Shown: positions 1-9,518 of the stretch, one piece after another
Layout: each line of letters starts with the position of its first letter
How positions within the stretch are numbered: the stretch's first letter is position 1
Assembly (NCBI GenBank): GCA_902651635.1
Contig: CACRSC010000068.1
Coordinates: forward strand, 547,852-569,287
Source: Mastigamoeba balamuthi
Taxonomy: Eukaryota; Evosea; Mastigamoebida; Mastigamoebidae
Direction: 5' to 3'
Length of the DNA: 21,436 bases
Made by a program: the position numbers and the translations under genes
The notes under the pieces: model-generated
Seen by the model: the letters and a program-made list of their open reading frames with translations, nothing else
What the model was told of the DNA's origin: nothing
The model's database searches: none

Positions 1-46
<46 letters not shown>
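1..46. repeat. (GA)n microsatellite in an intron
   Basis: An uninterrupted GA dinucleotide run. On the minus strand it is a CT tract lying 3' of a GT donor at 61-62, so it sits inside an intron of the C69 dipeptidase gene. It would form a long pyrimidine tract in the pre-mRNA. The run touches the window edge, so its full length is unknown. Confidence 0.95.
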
Positions 47-48
<2 letters not shown>

Positions 49-62
49 GTGGGCAGACGAAC

Positions 63-1479
63 CTTGGTGGCGGAGACGTAGGCGGGGAAGTAGACGGTGG
101 TGCTGGCGTCGTCGACGCCGAACCAGATGAGGGAGCCGATCTCGCGGGGCAGCCAGGCGCGCGACTGCGTGACGATGGCGAAGCCCGTCTGCGGGACGCC
201 GATGGCGCGCTCGTGCTGGTACATGTGCCCGCCGTAGTTGAACATCAGCGTCCAGCGGTAGGGCGCCCCGTAGGCCCCGGCCCCGACGTCCTGCGTGAAG
301 TCCATGACGGTGCCCTCGTAGTGGTCGCGCATGACCATCATCGTGTCGTTGACCGTCAGCTTGCGCGCAGGGAGCACCCACAGCGGCATGCGGTTCGTCA
401 GGTTGGCGCCCAGCACGTAGTCCGTGTAGCGCTCGACGGCCGCGGCGCCGCAGAAGCGGCGGAAGACGCTCCAGACGCGGCCCTCGCAGGCGCGGGCCAT
501 CGTGTACGTCACCGGGTGGTACGTGTCGCTGAAGCTGAACTCCGAGTCGGCGGCCTCGCGCGGGTAGAAGCCGTGCGCCTTGGCGAACGAGATCACGTCG
601 GGGCTGTACACGGCGCGCTCGGGGTCGTTCAGGGGGAACTGGCGGATGCGGGCCTGGTTCGCGTGGCTCGAGATATAGCCGTCGGGGATCCTGACAGCAA
701 CCCCTGTGCAGGAAAAGTGCATTTTCCCGTGGCCGGTGAGGTCACCGCGGAGGGGGGAAAATCAAAGCAGCAGCGGGCGAGCGTACAGACTGCGCCGAGC
801 TCGAACTCGCCCTTGCCGATCATCTCCATGATCCAGACCTCGTGGGGGTCGGCGATGGAGAACGACTCGCCCTCGCTGTAGTAGCCGTAGGTCGCGACGA
901 GGTTCGCCATCACTGCGAGGGTGTAGGTGGAGTGAGATACGCGTATCTCCGCGTGCTGACGTTGGTGTTGGCGGCGTACCGGAGATGGCCTCGCGGGCGG
1001 TCTTGGCCCTCTCGAGGGTGATGTAGATCAGCGACCCGTAGTCGATCAGCGCCTTGCTCTGCGTCGCGAGCTGCTCGAGGCCGCCGAACGTGGTCTCGGT
1101 GATCGCCAGCTGGTACTCGTTCATGTTCCCCTGCGGACATCAACGGGCGGCGAATCCGAGAATCAGTCGCTGACGCCAACGCAGGCAAACGAAAAACACG
1201 CACGACGACGTTGTACGTCTCGGCGACCTGCGGGATCTTGCCGAGGTACTTGCCCGTGTCCCACTCGTAGACGTCGATCGTGGCGTTGGCGGGCCACGCG
1301 GCGTGGCGCGCAAAGTGCATCTGGCCCATCATCGACGACGAGTCGGCGTTGTACGTCAGCATCGCGCTGCCGTCGGCGCTGGCGCCGGGCGTCACGAGCA
1401 CGTTGGTGCACGCCAGCGCGCGGGCCAGCAGCAGGCCCAGGATCGCCACCACGGGGGCGTGCATTCGCTTCCTCACCAC
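63..1479 (-). CDS. Secreted C69/U34 family dipeptidase (partial, spliced)
   Basis: Ntn-hydrolase dipeptidase of family C69, expected to cleave dipeptides in the secretory/lysosomal route or outside the cell. Four exons are visible: 1479-1204, 1130-980, 912-787 and 703-63. GT-AG introns (73, 67 and 83 nt) keep one reading frame of 398 aa, and the gene runs off the left edge. The N-terminus is a signal peptide with a leucine-rich core. It ends at Cys24 in ACTNVLVTPGASADGSAM, which matches the family signature in which the cysteine becomes the N-terminal nucleophile. Further family blocks follow: GNMNEYQLAITETTFGG, the run around YGYYSEGESFSIADPHEVW, and VAVRIPDGYISSHANQARI. The start could be 1479 or the in-frame ATG at 1464; both leave a signal peptide. 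The next gene upstream (methyltransferase) is on the same strand. The family call is firm; the substrate is unknown. Confidence 0.9.
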
Positions 1480-1645
1480 AGCGGGTTTCTTTGCGGTTTG
1501 CGTCTCGCAGTGCTGTCACCGGAGGGTGTAGCGGTGTGGGCAAGGGGCAGATCTGCCTGTCCGGAAAATATCGTGAATATCAACAGATTCCGCACACGCG
1601 TCCCGTTCTGGTTTTTCAACAACTGCTGTGCTTATTCCCCCCGAG

Positions 1646-2554
1646 TCAGCACGAGGCCGAGAGCAGGTCCTGGTGCTGCGACTGCGAGATGCCGCAGGCG
1701 CTGGCGACGGTGTCCGCCGGGACCACGACGACAGCGGGCCACCCGGCCTCGCGCATCCTCTGGGCTGTCAGGGAGCTCTCCTCGTACGTCGCGTGGTACA
1801 TCTTGCTGCCCGAGGCCTCCGTCGCAGACCTCCAGCCCTCGGTCGGCGGCGCGGTCGCCACCAGCACAGAGCCCTGGCAGCTGAGGCTCCTCGTCCCCTG
1901 CAGCAGCCCCAGCATCTTGGGGGCCGTCAGGTAGCCGAGCAGGCCCTCGGCGACCCACGTGACCGGGCTGCTGGCGTCCAGCCCCGCCTGCACGAGCCGC
2001 GCCGCGACGGTCTCCCACTCAGCGAGGTCCGCAGCCACGGTCCTGCGCACGCACGCGCTGGGCTCCCCTACGGCCTCGGCGAACTTCTGCCTCGCAGCAA
2101 TGATGCGCTCCGTGTCGACCTCGAACACGGTGTAGCCGTTGTCCTGTTGGACCCAACAATCTTGAGGAAAAATATCTCTGCAACGACGAAAAGTGGAGGA
2201 AAAAAGGGCCACAGCGGGAGATGCGGTGCGCACAGGCCACGTCATCCGCCAGGGGCGCATGTCCATGCCGCAGCCCAGCAGCACGACCTGGCGGGCGCGC
2301 CACTGCAGGACGAGCCTGTCGAGGCCGAGGCCCCTGGCGGCGAACCACGGGGCGTCGGCGACGCGCTTGGCGGCCCGCGACTCGAGGGCCTCGCGCTCGG
2401 GGGGCGCCAGCAGCAGGCGCAGCGCGCGCTCGTCGTGCGACACGTCCAGAGGGGCGAAGCGGCCCGAGGGGTCGGCCGACTTGGCCAGGCTACGCATGGC
2501 GCAGGTGAACAGGCAGGTCTTCTCGACGTCGGTCAGCTGCCCGCTCAGCGCCAT
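1646..2554 (-). CDS. Leucine carboxyl methyltransferase-like SAM-dependent methyltransferase
   Basis: Class I methyltransferase of the LCMT/PPM1 (TIGR00027-type) superfamily. Two exons, 2554-2234 and 2143-1646, are separated by a 90-nt GT-AG intron. The ORF also reads through this intron, but removing it joins MTWP to DNGYTVFEVD, giving the family spacing and about 272 aa. Visible motifs are the SAM loop GCGMDMR (residues 94-100), acidic strand end VFEVD (Asp117), ADL (Asp146), which probably contacts adenine, and the hallmark WVAEGLLGYL (170-179). No signal peptide or membrane segment is seen, so the product is probably cytosolic. The stop lies about 165 nt upstream of the dipeptidase start on the same strand. 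Whether it methylates the PP2A C-terminus like true LCMT1 or a small molecule, as many TIGR00027 proteins may, cannot be told. Confidence 0.85.
   Translation of the reverse strand: MALSGQLTDVEKTCLFTCAMRSLAKSADPSGRFAPLDVSHDERALRLLLAPPEREALESRAAKRVADAPWFAARGLGLDRLVLQWRARQVVLLGCGMDMRPWRMTWPVRTASPAVALFSSTFRRCRDIFPQDCWVQQDNGYTVFEVDTERIIAARQKFAEAVGEPSACVRRTVAADLAEWETVAARLVQAGLDASSPVTWVAEGLLGYLTAPKMLGLLQGTRSLSCQGSVLVATAPPTEGWRSATEASGSKMYHATYEESSLTAQRMREAGWPAVVVVPADTVASACGISQSQHQDLLSASC
2144..2233 (-). other. Intron of the methyltransferase gene
   Basis: A phase-0 intron with GT donor and CAG acceptor, read on minus. It has no in-frame stop, so a naive ORF includes about 30 spurious residues between the SAM loop and the VFEVD strand. 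Confidence 0.8.
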
Positions 2555-3261
2555 CGGCTCACACGCGACGAGAATCTGCCGAGATACCGCGGTGCCGATG
2601 ACTTCGCGGGGTGTGACACCGCGAATATCGCGGCGTGATATTTCCGTATGGCCGATGACGCCGGTGCACCGTGAGTGACGTCCGAGAGTGAGGACTCAGT
2701 GAGCAGAGTTCACACCGAGGGGCAGGGGAGGAGGAACAAGAAGCTAAGGTTCCTCTTACTGTCCGGGCTCTACACCCTAAGTTAGTGCATGAATTTTGAC
2801 TCGGGCCTTCACTCCTAAAGGTACCTCCTTACATGCGGCTTTTCGCGCCATAAATCAAACGATCAGGAACCACCTGTGAATCATGATTCTCATTGTCGGC
2901 CATGGAAATTGGTGTGGGGTCCCCTTCCGCGACCAGGAATCACATCTGTCCTTGAAGTCCTGCTGATCGTGTCAACGCGCAGACACGCATTCAATAATTC
3001 GAGTTCTGTTTGCAATGGGTGCGAACTGGGTTTATTTCATGGTACCGGTATTCAAACGTGAGTAGAGAAGCGGGGGTAGCGGTGCCGGTAATTCCCTTTG
3101 TGGAAGTCTTGAGTCTGTAGAAGCTGCTATTTTTGTCCGTATTAGCCGCCAAGATTTGCAGTGCCAAAGTGCTCAGAAATCATAGGTATTCCACGGCTGC
3201 AACCCCACCGAGACTCCGCTCTCCAGAAACAGCGCAATCTTCCCGGCACACCGCCCCCCGC
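2555..3261. promoter_or_regulatory. Divergent intergenic region
   Basis: This 0.7-kb gap separates the methyltransferase (minus) from the receptor kinase gene (plus), so it should hold both promoters. I see no convincing ORF, no tRNA and no clear TATA element. An imperfect GC-rich self-complementary stretch (ccgcggtg / caccgcg-type words) lies near 2585-2640. Core promoter positions cannot be assigned by eye. Confidence 0.4.
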
Positions 3262-6200
3262 ATGCGGGCCACCTCCCTCCTCCTCGTAGCCGTGGCACGT
3301 CCTCGCTCCACCGCCAATGCCTTCTGACCCGCCCCTCAGGCTGCCCAGGCGGCCCTGGCGACTTCGTACAACTGGACGCCCTGCACTCTCTTCCTCAGCA
3401 GCAACGCTACGCACGTCCCCTCCGGCACGCTCGCCGTCGGCGTGCTGCACTCGCGCGTGACACTGGAGAACTACCAGGCGCGCACCCGCCTCGCGTTCTC
3501 CGCTCGCCCCCGTCAGCGCTCGGATTGCGGACTAAATACAGCAATTCTGCTTACCTCGGGCTCCTTCCGCAGCTGATCATGGCGGCGTGCATGGCCCTCA
3601 TGAACGCCTCGGCCGCAGGGCTCTTCGGCACCAACAAGGTCTCCATCCTCCGCTTCGACGACAACAGCCTGACGGTACGGCACTCCGGTCGCACGCTCCG
3701 TGTTGCTCGGCCTCCAAAAATGTGGGGCTGAGATCATTTCGGATTACTCTATTCCATTCCGGGGAGCAGCCGTGCATTTCCGGGAATAACCCCGTCTCTC
3801 AGAACATGGGCCCGGTGGCGGCAGCGACGTTCAGCGGGTTCCCGGTGACCGCGGTCATCGGAGGAGACTCGAGCCGCGTTTCCATGTCGCTGCTCGACGG
3901 CAACGCCACGTCCCCGGGGCTCACGGTCAGCGGCATCCCCGTGATCTCCTCCAAGTCCACCAGCCCGCTGCTCAGCGACAAGAAGCAGTACCCGCGTTTC
4001 ATGCGCGTGTGCCCATCAGACGCCCTCACGGTGCGCGCAAACCACAGGTCGCGAGCCAGCGACCCACGCAGCCATGTGGCAGACTGACAGGCCCGCACTG
4101 CACTCAGAGCCTGGCAATGATCCAGATGTTCTCCAAGTACGGAATCACCCGGATCGCTGGCATCGGCAACGACGACAGCTACGGGCAGGGCGGTCTGCAG
4201 AAGCTCGTTACCTATGCAGCGCGTGCGACACCGCCGATCGAGGTCGTGGCCACAATATACTACTCCGCCACCCTCTCCAACCCGTCTGGCTTCAACTCGA
4301 CCGTACGGCCTGGCGGGAAATGCATGAGCAAACACACTCAGCTTTTCCTCCATGCAGTTGACGCAACTCAAGGCAACCAATGCGGAGGCGTACGTTCTGT
4401 ACTGCGCCTCCAAGACGTGCCTGCCCTGCCTCGAGCAGGCACGCATCATGGGGATGCTGGAGAACCCCTACGCGTGGGTCATGGGAAACGGAATAATCAC
4501 GTACCCCACTCGCGACACGGTATCAACACTCTTCCCCGGTAGGTCCACTCAGACTACAATGCGCCAGCTCTGTGCTGACCCCGGCACTTGCAGAGCTGGC
4601 TAAGGCCATAACTGAAAAAACGAGTGTTCTGGGGATGGCAACTGCCGTTGACTCGAACCCTGTGAAGGACAAGTTCGAGACAGACTTCGCCAAGTTTGTG
4701 GGGAGTACCCAGGCGAAGAGCTCGTACACGTACTTCGAGTACGATGCAGCACTCGCCTGGATATACGGCGTGAAGAAGATGCTCTCCGCTGGGAAGGACC
4801 CGTACAACAGGTCGGTGCTCTACTCGACGCTGATTGCACTCGAATACGAGGGTACGACGGGCGACATCTCGTTCGACGACAGCGGAGATCGTTTCGCGGC
4901 AATGAAGATCTACAGGTGGGTGCAGGGCAGCGACAACCTCATGGTCATCGGCAACTGGACGATCGGCGCGGGCGTCGTCCTCGAACCTGTCTATGCCCCC
5001 TGGTCCGTGCCCACCAGTGCCGGGCGCAGCATCGTCGCACAGACGGTGGGGGGCGTCGTCGGAGGTCTGGCCATGATTGCCATAGCCGGAGCTGTCGTTG
5101 GATCCGTGCTGTGGCGCCAGCATCGGGTCCAGCGCAGCTTGCTTATTAAGGTACTGCGCCTTTCAGGGATCCTGAATAAGTTGTCACACAACTGAAAAAT
5201 GGCCACAATTCCAGATTGAATCAGAGAAGAGCAAATTTATGGTCGATCAGTCGGAGCTGCAAATTGGAGAGGAGATGGGCCACGGAAGCTTTGGAACGGT
5301 GTACAAGTAAGCGGATTCGAAACTGTGTACACACGACCCAGTTGACCTTATTCCCCCCTACAGGGCACAGTGGAGAGGTACAATGGTGGCGGCCAAGGTG
5401 ATCCTCACGGGCAAGCTCAAAGAACTGGACGAAGAGAAGCTGTTGCAGGAGGTCGCCATTATGAAGTCTATCAGACACCCCAACTTGCTGCTCTTTATGT
5501 GCTTCGTCAGAAGCGACGTGGGGCTCACGATCGTCACCGAGTACATGCCAAACGGGTCTCTGTACGACGTACTGTCGGACAAGGCAGTGCCCATGCCCCT
5601 CAAGCTGAGGCTGAATGTCCTCAACGACATAGCCTCGGGGATGGCGTACCTGCATGGGAGCAACCCGCCGATCATCCACTGCGATCTCAAGAGCTCCAAC
5701 ATCCTTGTTCGTTCGCAATCGATGGACACAACATTAATTATCGTTCTCATTCTGTTTCCGGCCCCCCAGTTGTCCGAGTGCATGGAAGCCAAGGTGTGCG
5801 ACTTTGGGCTGACGGTGATCGCGCAGCAGCACGGAGGTAGTGGGTCCGTCACACAGAGTGACGACGATACACTGGGAAGCCTGTTCTGGTCTGCCCCAGA
5901 GATCATCAAGAACGGCGCGTTCTCGACCAAGAGCGACGTGTACGCCTTCGGAGTGATGATGTGGGAGATGGTGACGCGCGACCTGCCGTACAAGGACATG
6001 AACCCCGTGCTCGTCGCCGCCCGTGTAGCCGAGAATCTGCGACCGGAAGTGGGCCCTGAATTCGACAAGGTGCAGCCGCTGCGGGAGCTGATGGAGCAGT
6101 GCTGGGACCAGTCTCCGGCCATTCGCCCCGAGTTCACCGACATCCTCATGTCCCTCATGAAGGCCAGAGAGCTCCTCAAAGGCCTCTTTGTACTCTCTTT

Positions 6201-8084
6201 TTTCCCCACTTGGTTCTCACATGACAGCAGAGGTCGGAAGAAGGGAGCGCAAACATGGTTCCCCCGCCCACCGGGAAGATGGCAATCGTCTTCACGGGTA
6301 TGCCTTGATTATTGCCCTTCGAACTCACTTGGATGGCCCTGTAGACATTCAGCAGTCGACGGAGCTGTGGGAGTGGAACCCCTCGCTGATGAAAGAAGCT
6401 CTCTACCAGCACCACAGCGTGATGCGTGCTGCTCTGCGCAGCAACAACGGCTACGAGGTCAAGACAGAAGGAGACGCGTTCATGATCGCATTCCAGGCAG
6501 CCATCGACGCGCTGCGGTTCTGCGTTGCTGCGCAGAGGTCGCTGGTGCTCCTCCAGTGGAATCCCTCCCTTCTCGAGTTCCCATCATGCAGCTGTGTTTC
6601 GACTGGTACACGACCTACACGTGTTCTGCCTCTGACAAAATCGGGGCCGCAGGCGGGTCCGTTCAGTTCCAGGGGTTGCGCGTGCGAATGGGTATCCACG
6701 TCGGGCAGCCAGAGGTGGACAGGTCGACCACGACTACACGCGAGGCATTGAACTCGCTCAACTCGTACGAGAGCAGTACAGGGACAAACATCGACTTCAT
6801 CGGCCCCTGCGTCAACAAGGCCTCGCGCGTGGCGTCGACGGCAAAGGGAGGGCAGATTGTGCTGAGCTCTGCAACAGTGCAGGAGATAGAGCACGACAAA
6901 GAGACTCTATCCCAGTTGGGCCACATCCGTGATATTGGGACTGTGCAACTCAAGGGAATCGCGCTGCCCGAGACCCTCTACGACTTCGCTATTTCCGGGC
7001 TCGAGCGGCAGTTCACAGACGGAATCGAGGTGCTCTCGATGAATAGTGACCTCCTCAAACCGCACGTGCCGGACGCCGCCCTCGACCTGTACGAGCGGTT
7101 CTCCCAGACGAAGAGTGTTCCAACGTGGGTCATTGCCCCGGGCGACATTGAGACAATTGAGGAGGTCAAGGACAAGGGCAGCTTTGGCGTTGTATTCAGG
7201 GGGTGCGCAGACCAGCGAACTCAAACTCCCACTGACCTTGACCTTTCCGCTGCAGAGTGTGGAGGAGCCAGACAGTGGCAGTAAAGAAGTTCTTCAGGCA
7301 AAAGGTGGACAGCGTCACCATGACAGAAATCGAGCACCAGATCAGAGAGATTGCTCTCCTCTCCGAGATCCGCCACCCGAACGTGCTCCTGTTTGTGAGT
7401 CCACCACCTTGCTTTTTTTGTTTGACGCGCACACTCCTTCTCAGATGGGAGCGTGCATGGAGCCGCACAACATGTTCATCGTCACAGAATGGATGGACAT
7501 GGGTAATCTCCGCCAGGTCATCAGCAGCGGTCCCCAGCTGGACAAGCAGCGCGGAATCGGCGTCCTTACGTCCACGTGCAGTGCACTCACGTACCTCCAT
7601 CTCTGCAACATTGTCCACCGCGATCTCAAGTCCTCCAACATCCTTGTCCGTCTCTTTCACCATTCACAGTCGCGTTTATCAACCGCGAACTCAACTGAGT
7701 TGGCAGTTGAACAAGCGGATGGACGTTAAACTGTCGGACTTTGGGCTGGCAGCGGTCAAGACAGCCAACAAGACCAGCACGCTGTGCGGTACCATCGCGT
7801 GGATGGCCCCCGAGGTTCTAAGCAGCGCTGCATACTCGGAGGCATCGGACGTGTACAGCTTCGGCGTCGTCATGTTCGAAATCCTGTCGTGCGAGCTGCC
7901 CTTCAAGGGCCTCAACAAGGTGGTCATTGCGCGCGAGATCCTCGAGGGAAAGAGGCCCGATATCCCCAGGAAGCTGGGGGCCTACACAAGCGACTACGTG
8001 GAACTGATGTGCAGGTGCTGGGACCAGCAACCGAACCTTCGTCCCACCTTCAAAATGATCAGTGAGAGACTGGCGACCATTTGA
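3262..8084 (+). CDS. Receptor kinase/cyclase: ANF-like ectodomain, TM, TKL kinase, class III cyclase, TKL kinase
   Basis: Transmembrane signalling receptor of about 1286 aa. Proposed exons: 3262-3291, 3340-3456, 3573-3674, 3803-4030, 4108-4302, 4358-4538, 4594-5150, 5215-5306, 5364-5706, 5770-6189, 6231-6297, 6345-6544, 6592-7202, 7256-7394, 7445-7645, 7707-8084. All introns are GT-AG and all phases agree. The second donor (3456) is the least certain, because the following stretch also looks coding. A signal peptide at residues 1-15 starts MRATSLLLV. Residues 30-430 form an ANF_receptor/periplasmic-binding type I fold, with blocks such as AVIGGDSSRVSMSLL and RIAGIGNDDSYGQGGLQ. The membrane helix is at 435-458. 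Kinase 1 has GHGSFG, Lys512, HCD (Asp608) and DFG (Asp626). The cyclase has FTDIQ (Asp778), EGDAF (Asp821), Asp912, Asn919 and Arg923. Kinase 2 has Lys1058, HRD (Asp1154) and DFG (Asp1172). The ligand is unknown. Confidence 0.88.
3574..5150 (+). other. ANF-receptor-like ligand-binding ectodomain and membrane helix
   Basis: This is the extracellular half of the receptor gene, over five exons. The reading resembles type I periplasmic-binding proteins: an alanine-rich first helix with MALMNASAAG, a second block ending GIPVISSKSTSPLLSD, a hinge strand RIAGIGNDDSYGQ, then YVLYCASKTCLPCLEQA. It ends in TYFEYDAALAWIYGVKKML and the NWTIGAG stretch typical of the fold's C-terminal strand. A glycine/alanine-rich membrane segment follows (genomic about 5041-5115), then the basic stop-transfer WRQHRVQR. 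Several NxS/T sequons fit an extracellular location. Confidence 0.75.
6231..7020 (+). other. Class III nucleotide cyclase domain inside the receptor gene
   Basis: Cyclase homology domain placed between two kinases. Both metal-binding aspartates are present (FTDIQ, EGDAF), as are the Asn and Arg of VNKASR that stabilise the transition state. At the two base-selecting positions it has Lys (VKTEGDAF) and Asp (IDFIGPCVN). In animal enzymes this pair reads adenine, whereas guanylyl cyclases have Glu and Cys. The 47-nt intron 6298-6344 splits the codon of the first metal aspartate, so a reading without splicing loses the active site. A low-complexity insert (TTTTREALNSLNSYESS) precedes the second base-selecting residue. 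Confidence 0.8.
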
Positions 8085-9143
8085 TTGCATCCCCCAGTCG
8101 CCTCTCTAACGACAAGCTGTATTGTTCCCATTCTTCTTTTGGTGCCCATGGAAGGGATGCATCAAAACTGTCACCTATGTGGCTGTATCCCAAATTGGCA
8201 ATATTCAATTGAGTCCATCTCTATTTACGTCAGTAGACCCGTTCTCAGCGGACGAGTGCGTCACACGCTCGCCCCCCAGGGCCAGGCCGCGCGGAGGCGA
8301 CGGGTCATCTGGCCCCGCCACGGCAGCAGCAACCCTGCCGCGGGGGCGGACCGCTTGGCGAGGTCCGCCGCTTCCTGCTGCTCCCTGCTGCTCCCGCCGT
8401 CGCCGTGTCCTCTTGGTCGCTCCCTGCTGCGCCGCTTCTGCTGCTCCCGCGTCGTGTTCTGCGTCGTGGTCCCTTTTCTTGCAGCTCCCGCGCACCGTCG
8501 CCTTCGTGATCCCGCGATGCTGCTCGGTGCTCGTGCTCTTGCTCGGTGCTCGTGCTTGTGCTCGTGCTCGCCTGCTCCTGCTGCTGCTACCTGCTGCTGC
8601 ACAACATCGCGAACAAACACGCACCACAGCGCAGAGACCTCGGAGTCCAAGCTCGGGGGCTGGCTCCACAGCCGGTTTGACCCGGCGGCGTGGGGGGTGA
8701 CCCGGCGAAAAAAAGGGCGCCGGGGCCCACATTTGGTGGCTGGCGACATGTGAAAGTGCCGTAGCGCACACCCCAAGGCCCACTGCGAATGCAAAGAGAA
8801 TTGGGGGGTGAGGTAGAGGCGCACCTTGTTGTGTTGTGAAGGAAATCGAGCCCCCAAGGCGGGCCCCCTCCCCCTCTGTGCGCGCGAAAACAAGTGGTTT
8901 GCGTCACGGTTTGCGTCATCGATGTCGTCACACGACTGATTTTCGCATGCGGATACCGGCGACGGTGTGTGTTTACGAAGGAATACGGGAGTTTTCTGTA
9001 GCCTCCGCTCAGTGTGCGCCTTTCCAATCTCTCCTTCCCGCACAAGCAATCCCCCGCACACTACAGTCGTCGCGGCTCCTCCATACAGCGCATCCTTACC
9101 GCCGGCCTCACGACAGTCTACGACCGCACCACCGAGTCCACAG
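8085..9143. repeat. GC-rich low-complexity spacer after the receptor gene
   Basis: The first roughly 130 nt are the likely 3' UTR of the receptor gene. From about 8360 to 8610 the sequence is a degenerate array of ctgctgctccc-type words, then gtgctcgtgctc-type words (8522-8570), then CTG triplets. From 8610 to 9140 it is unique-looking but shows no ORF with believable composition. Long open frames here, including a 325-codon one on minus, come from the high GC content. No known gene is recognised. Confidence 0.6.
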
Positions 9144-9149
9144 AGATGG

Positions 9150-9200
9150 ATGGGCGCTGCTGTCATCGATGAGCACAACCTGCGCGACCGGCTTGACCAA
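9150..9200 (+). CDS. Possible short first exon ending in a GTAAGT donor
   Basis: The frame reads MGAAVIDEHNLRDRLDQ and stops exactly at a consensus splice donor (gtaagt at 9201). The upstream sequence is TA-poor but lacks stops in this short frame. A plausible continuation lies just downstream (DLIARHSRKAP, about 9246-9330), but the phase of the nearest AG acceptors does not match, so the gene may be broken. No family is recognised. Confidence 0.25.
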
Positions 9201-9518
9201 GTAAGTAGTCCAGCTCCGCGACTCTGCAGTAACGGCATCAGCTGACCTCATCGCGCGGCATTCCCGCAAGGCACCCAGCAGCAGCAGCAAGAGGGCGTGC
9301 GCGGGGCTGCTCGCCCTCGACCCAGACAGGCTCGCGTAGGAGCTCGGGGACCAAGTCGATCCGGGCAAAGCTGCCACCATAGGAGCTGTCGTAGTCGTCG
9401 CCACCGCCGCTCCATCATCGCCGTCCGCCGCCCCTCCGCATCCGCAGCAGTGGCCCCGGCCCGGCTCTGCAGGTTTGTCTCCTCGGCGTGCAGAGTGGGC
9501 GCTTCGCATGCGCACAAG

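Noticed and set aside
213-881. 222-codon plus frame opposite the dipeptidase
   Set aside because: Antisense shadow of the C69 exons; Val/Arg/His-rich composition typical of the complementary frame of GC-rich genes.
1628-2638. 336-codon plus frame opposite the methyltransferase
   Set aside because: Shadow of a gene with clear SAM-binding motifs on minus; it also crosses that gene's intron.
8261-9238. 325-codon open frame on the minus strand
   Set aside because: It spans CTG-rich low-complexity sequence, is Arg/Ala/Gln-rich without domain-like blocks, and has several equally long frames overlapping it. A GC artefact is more likely.
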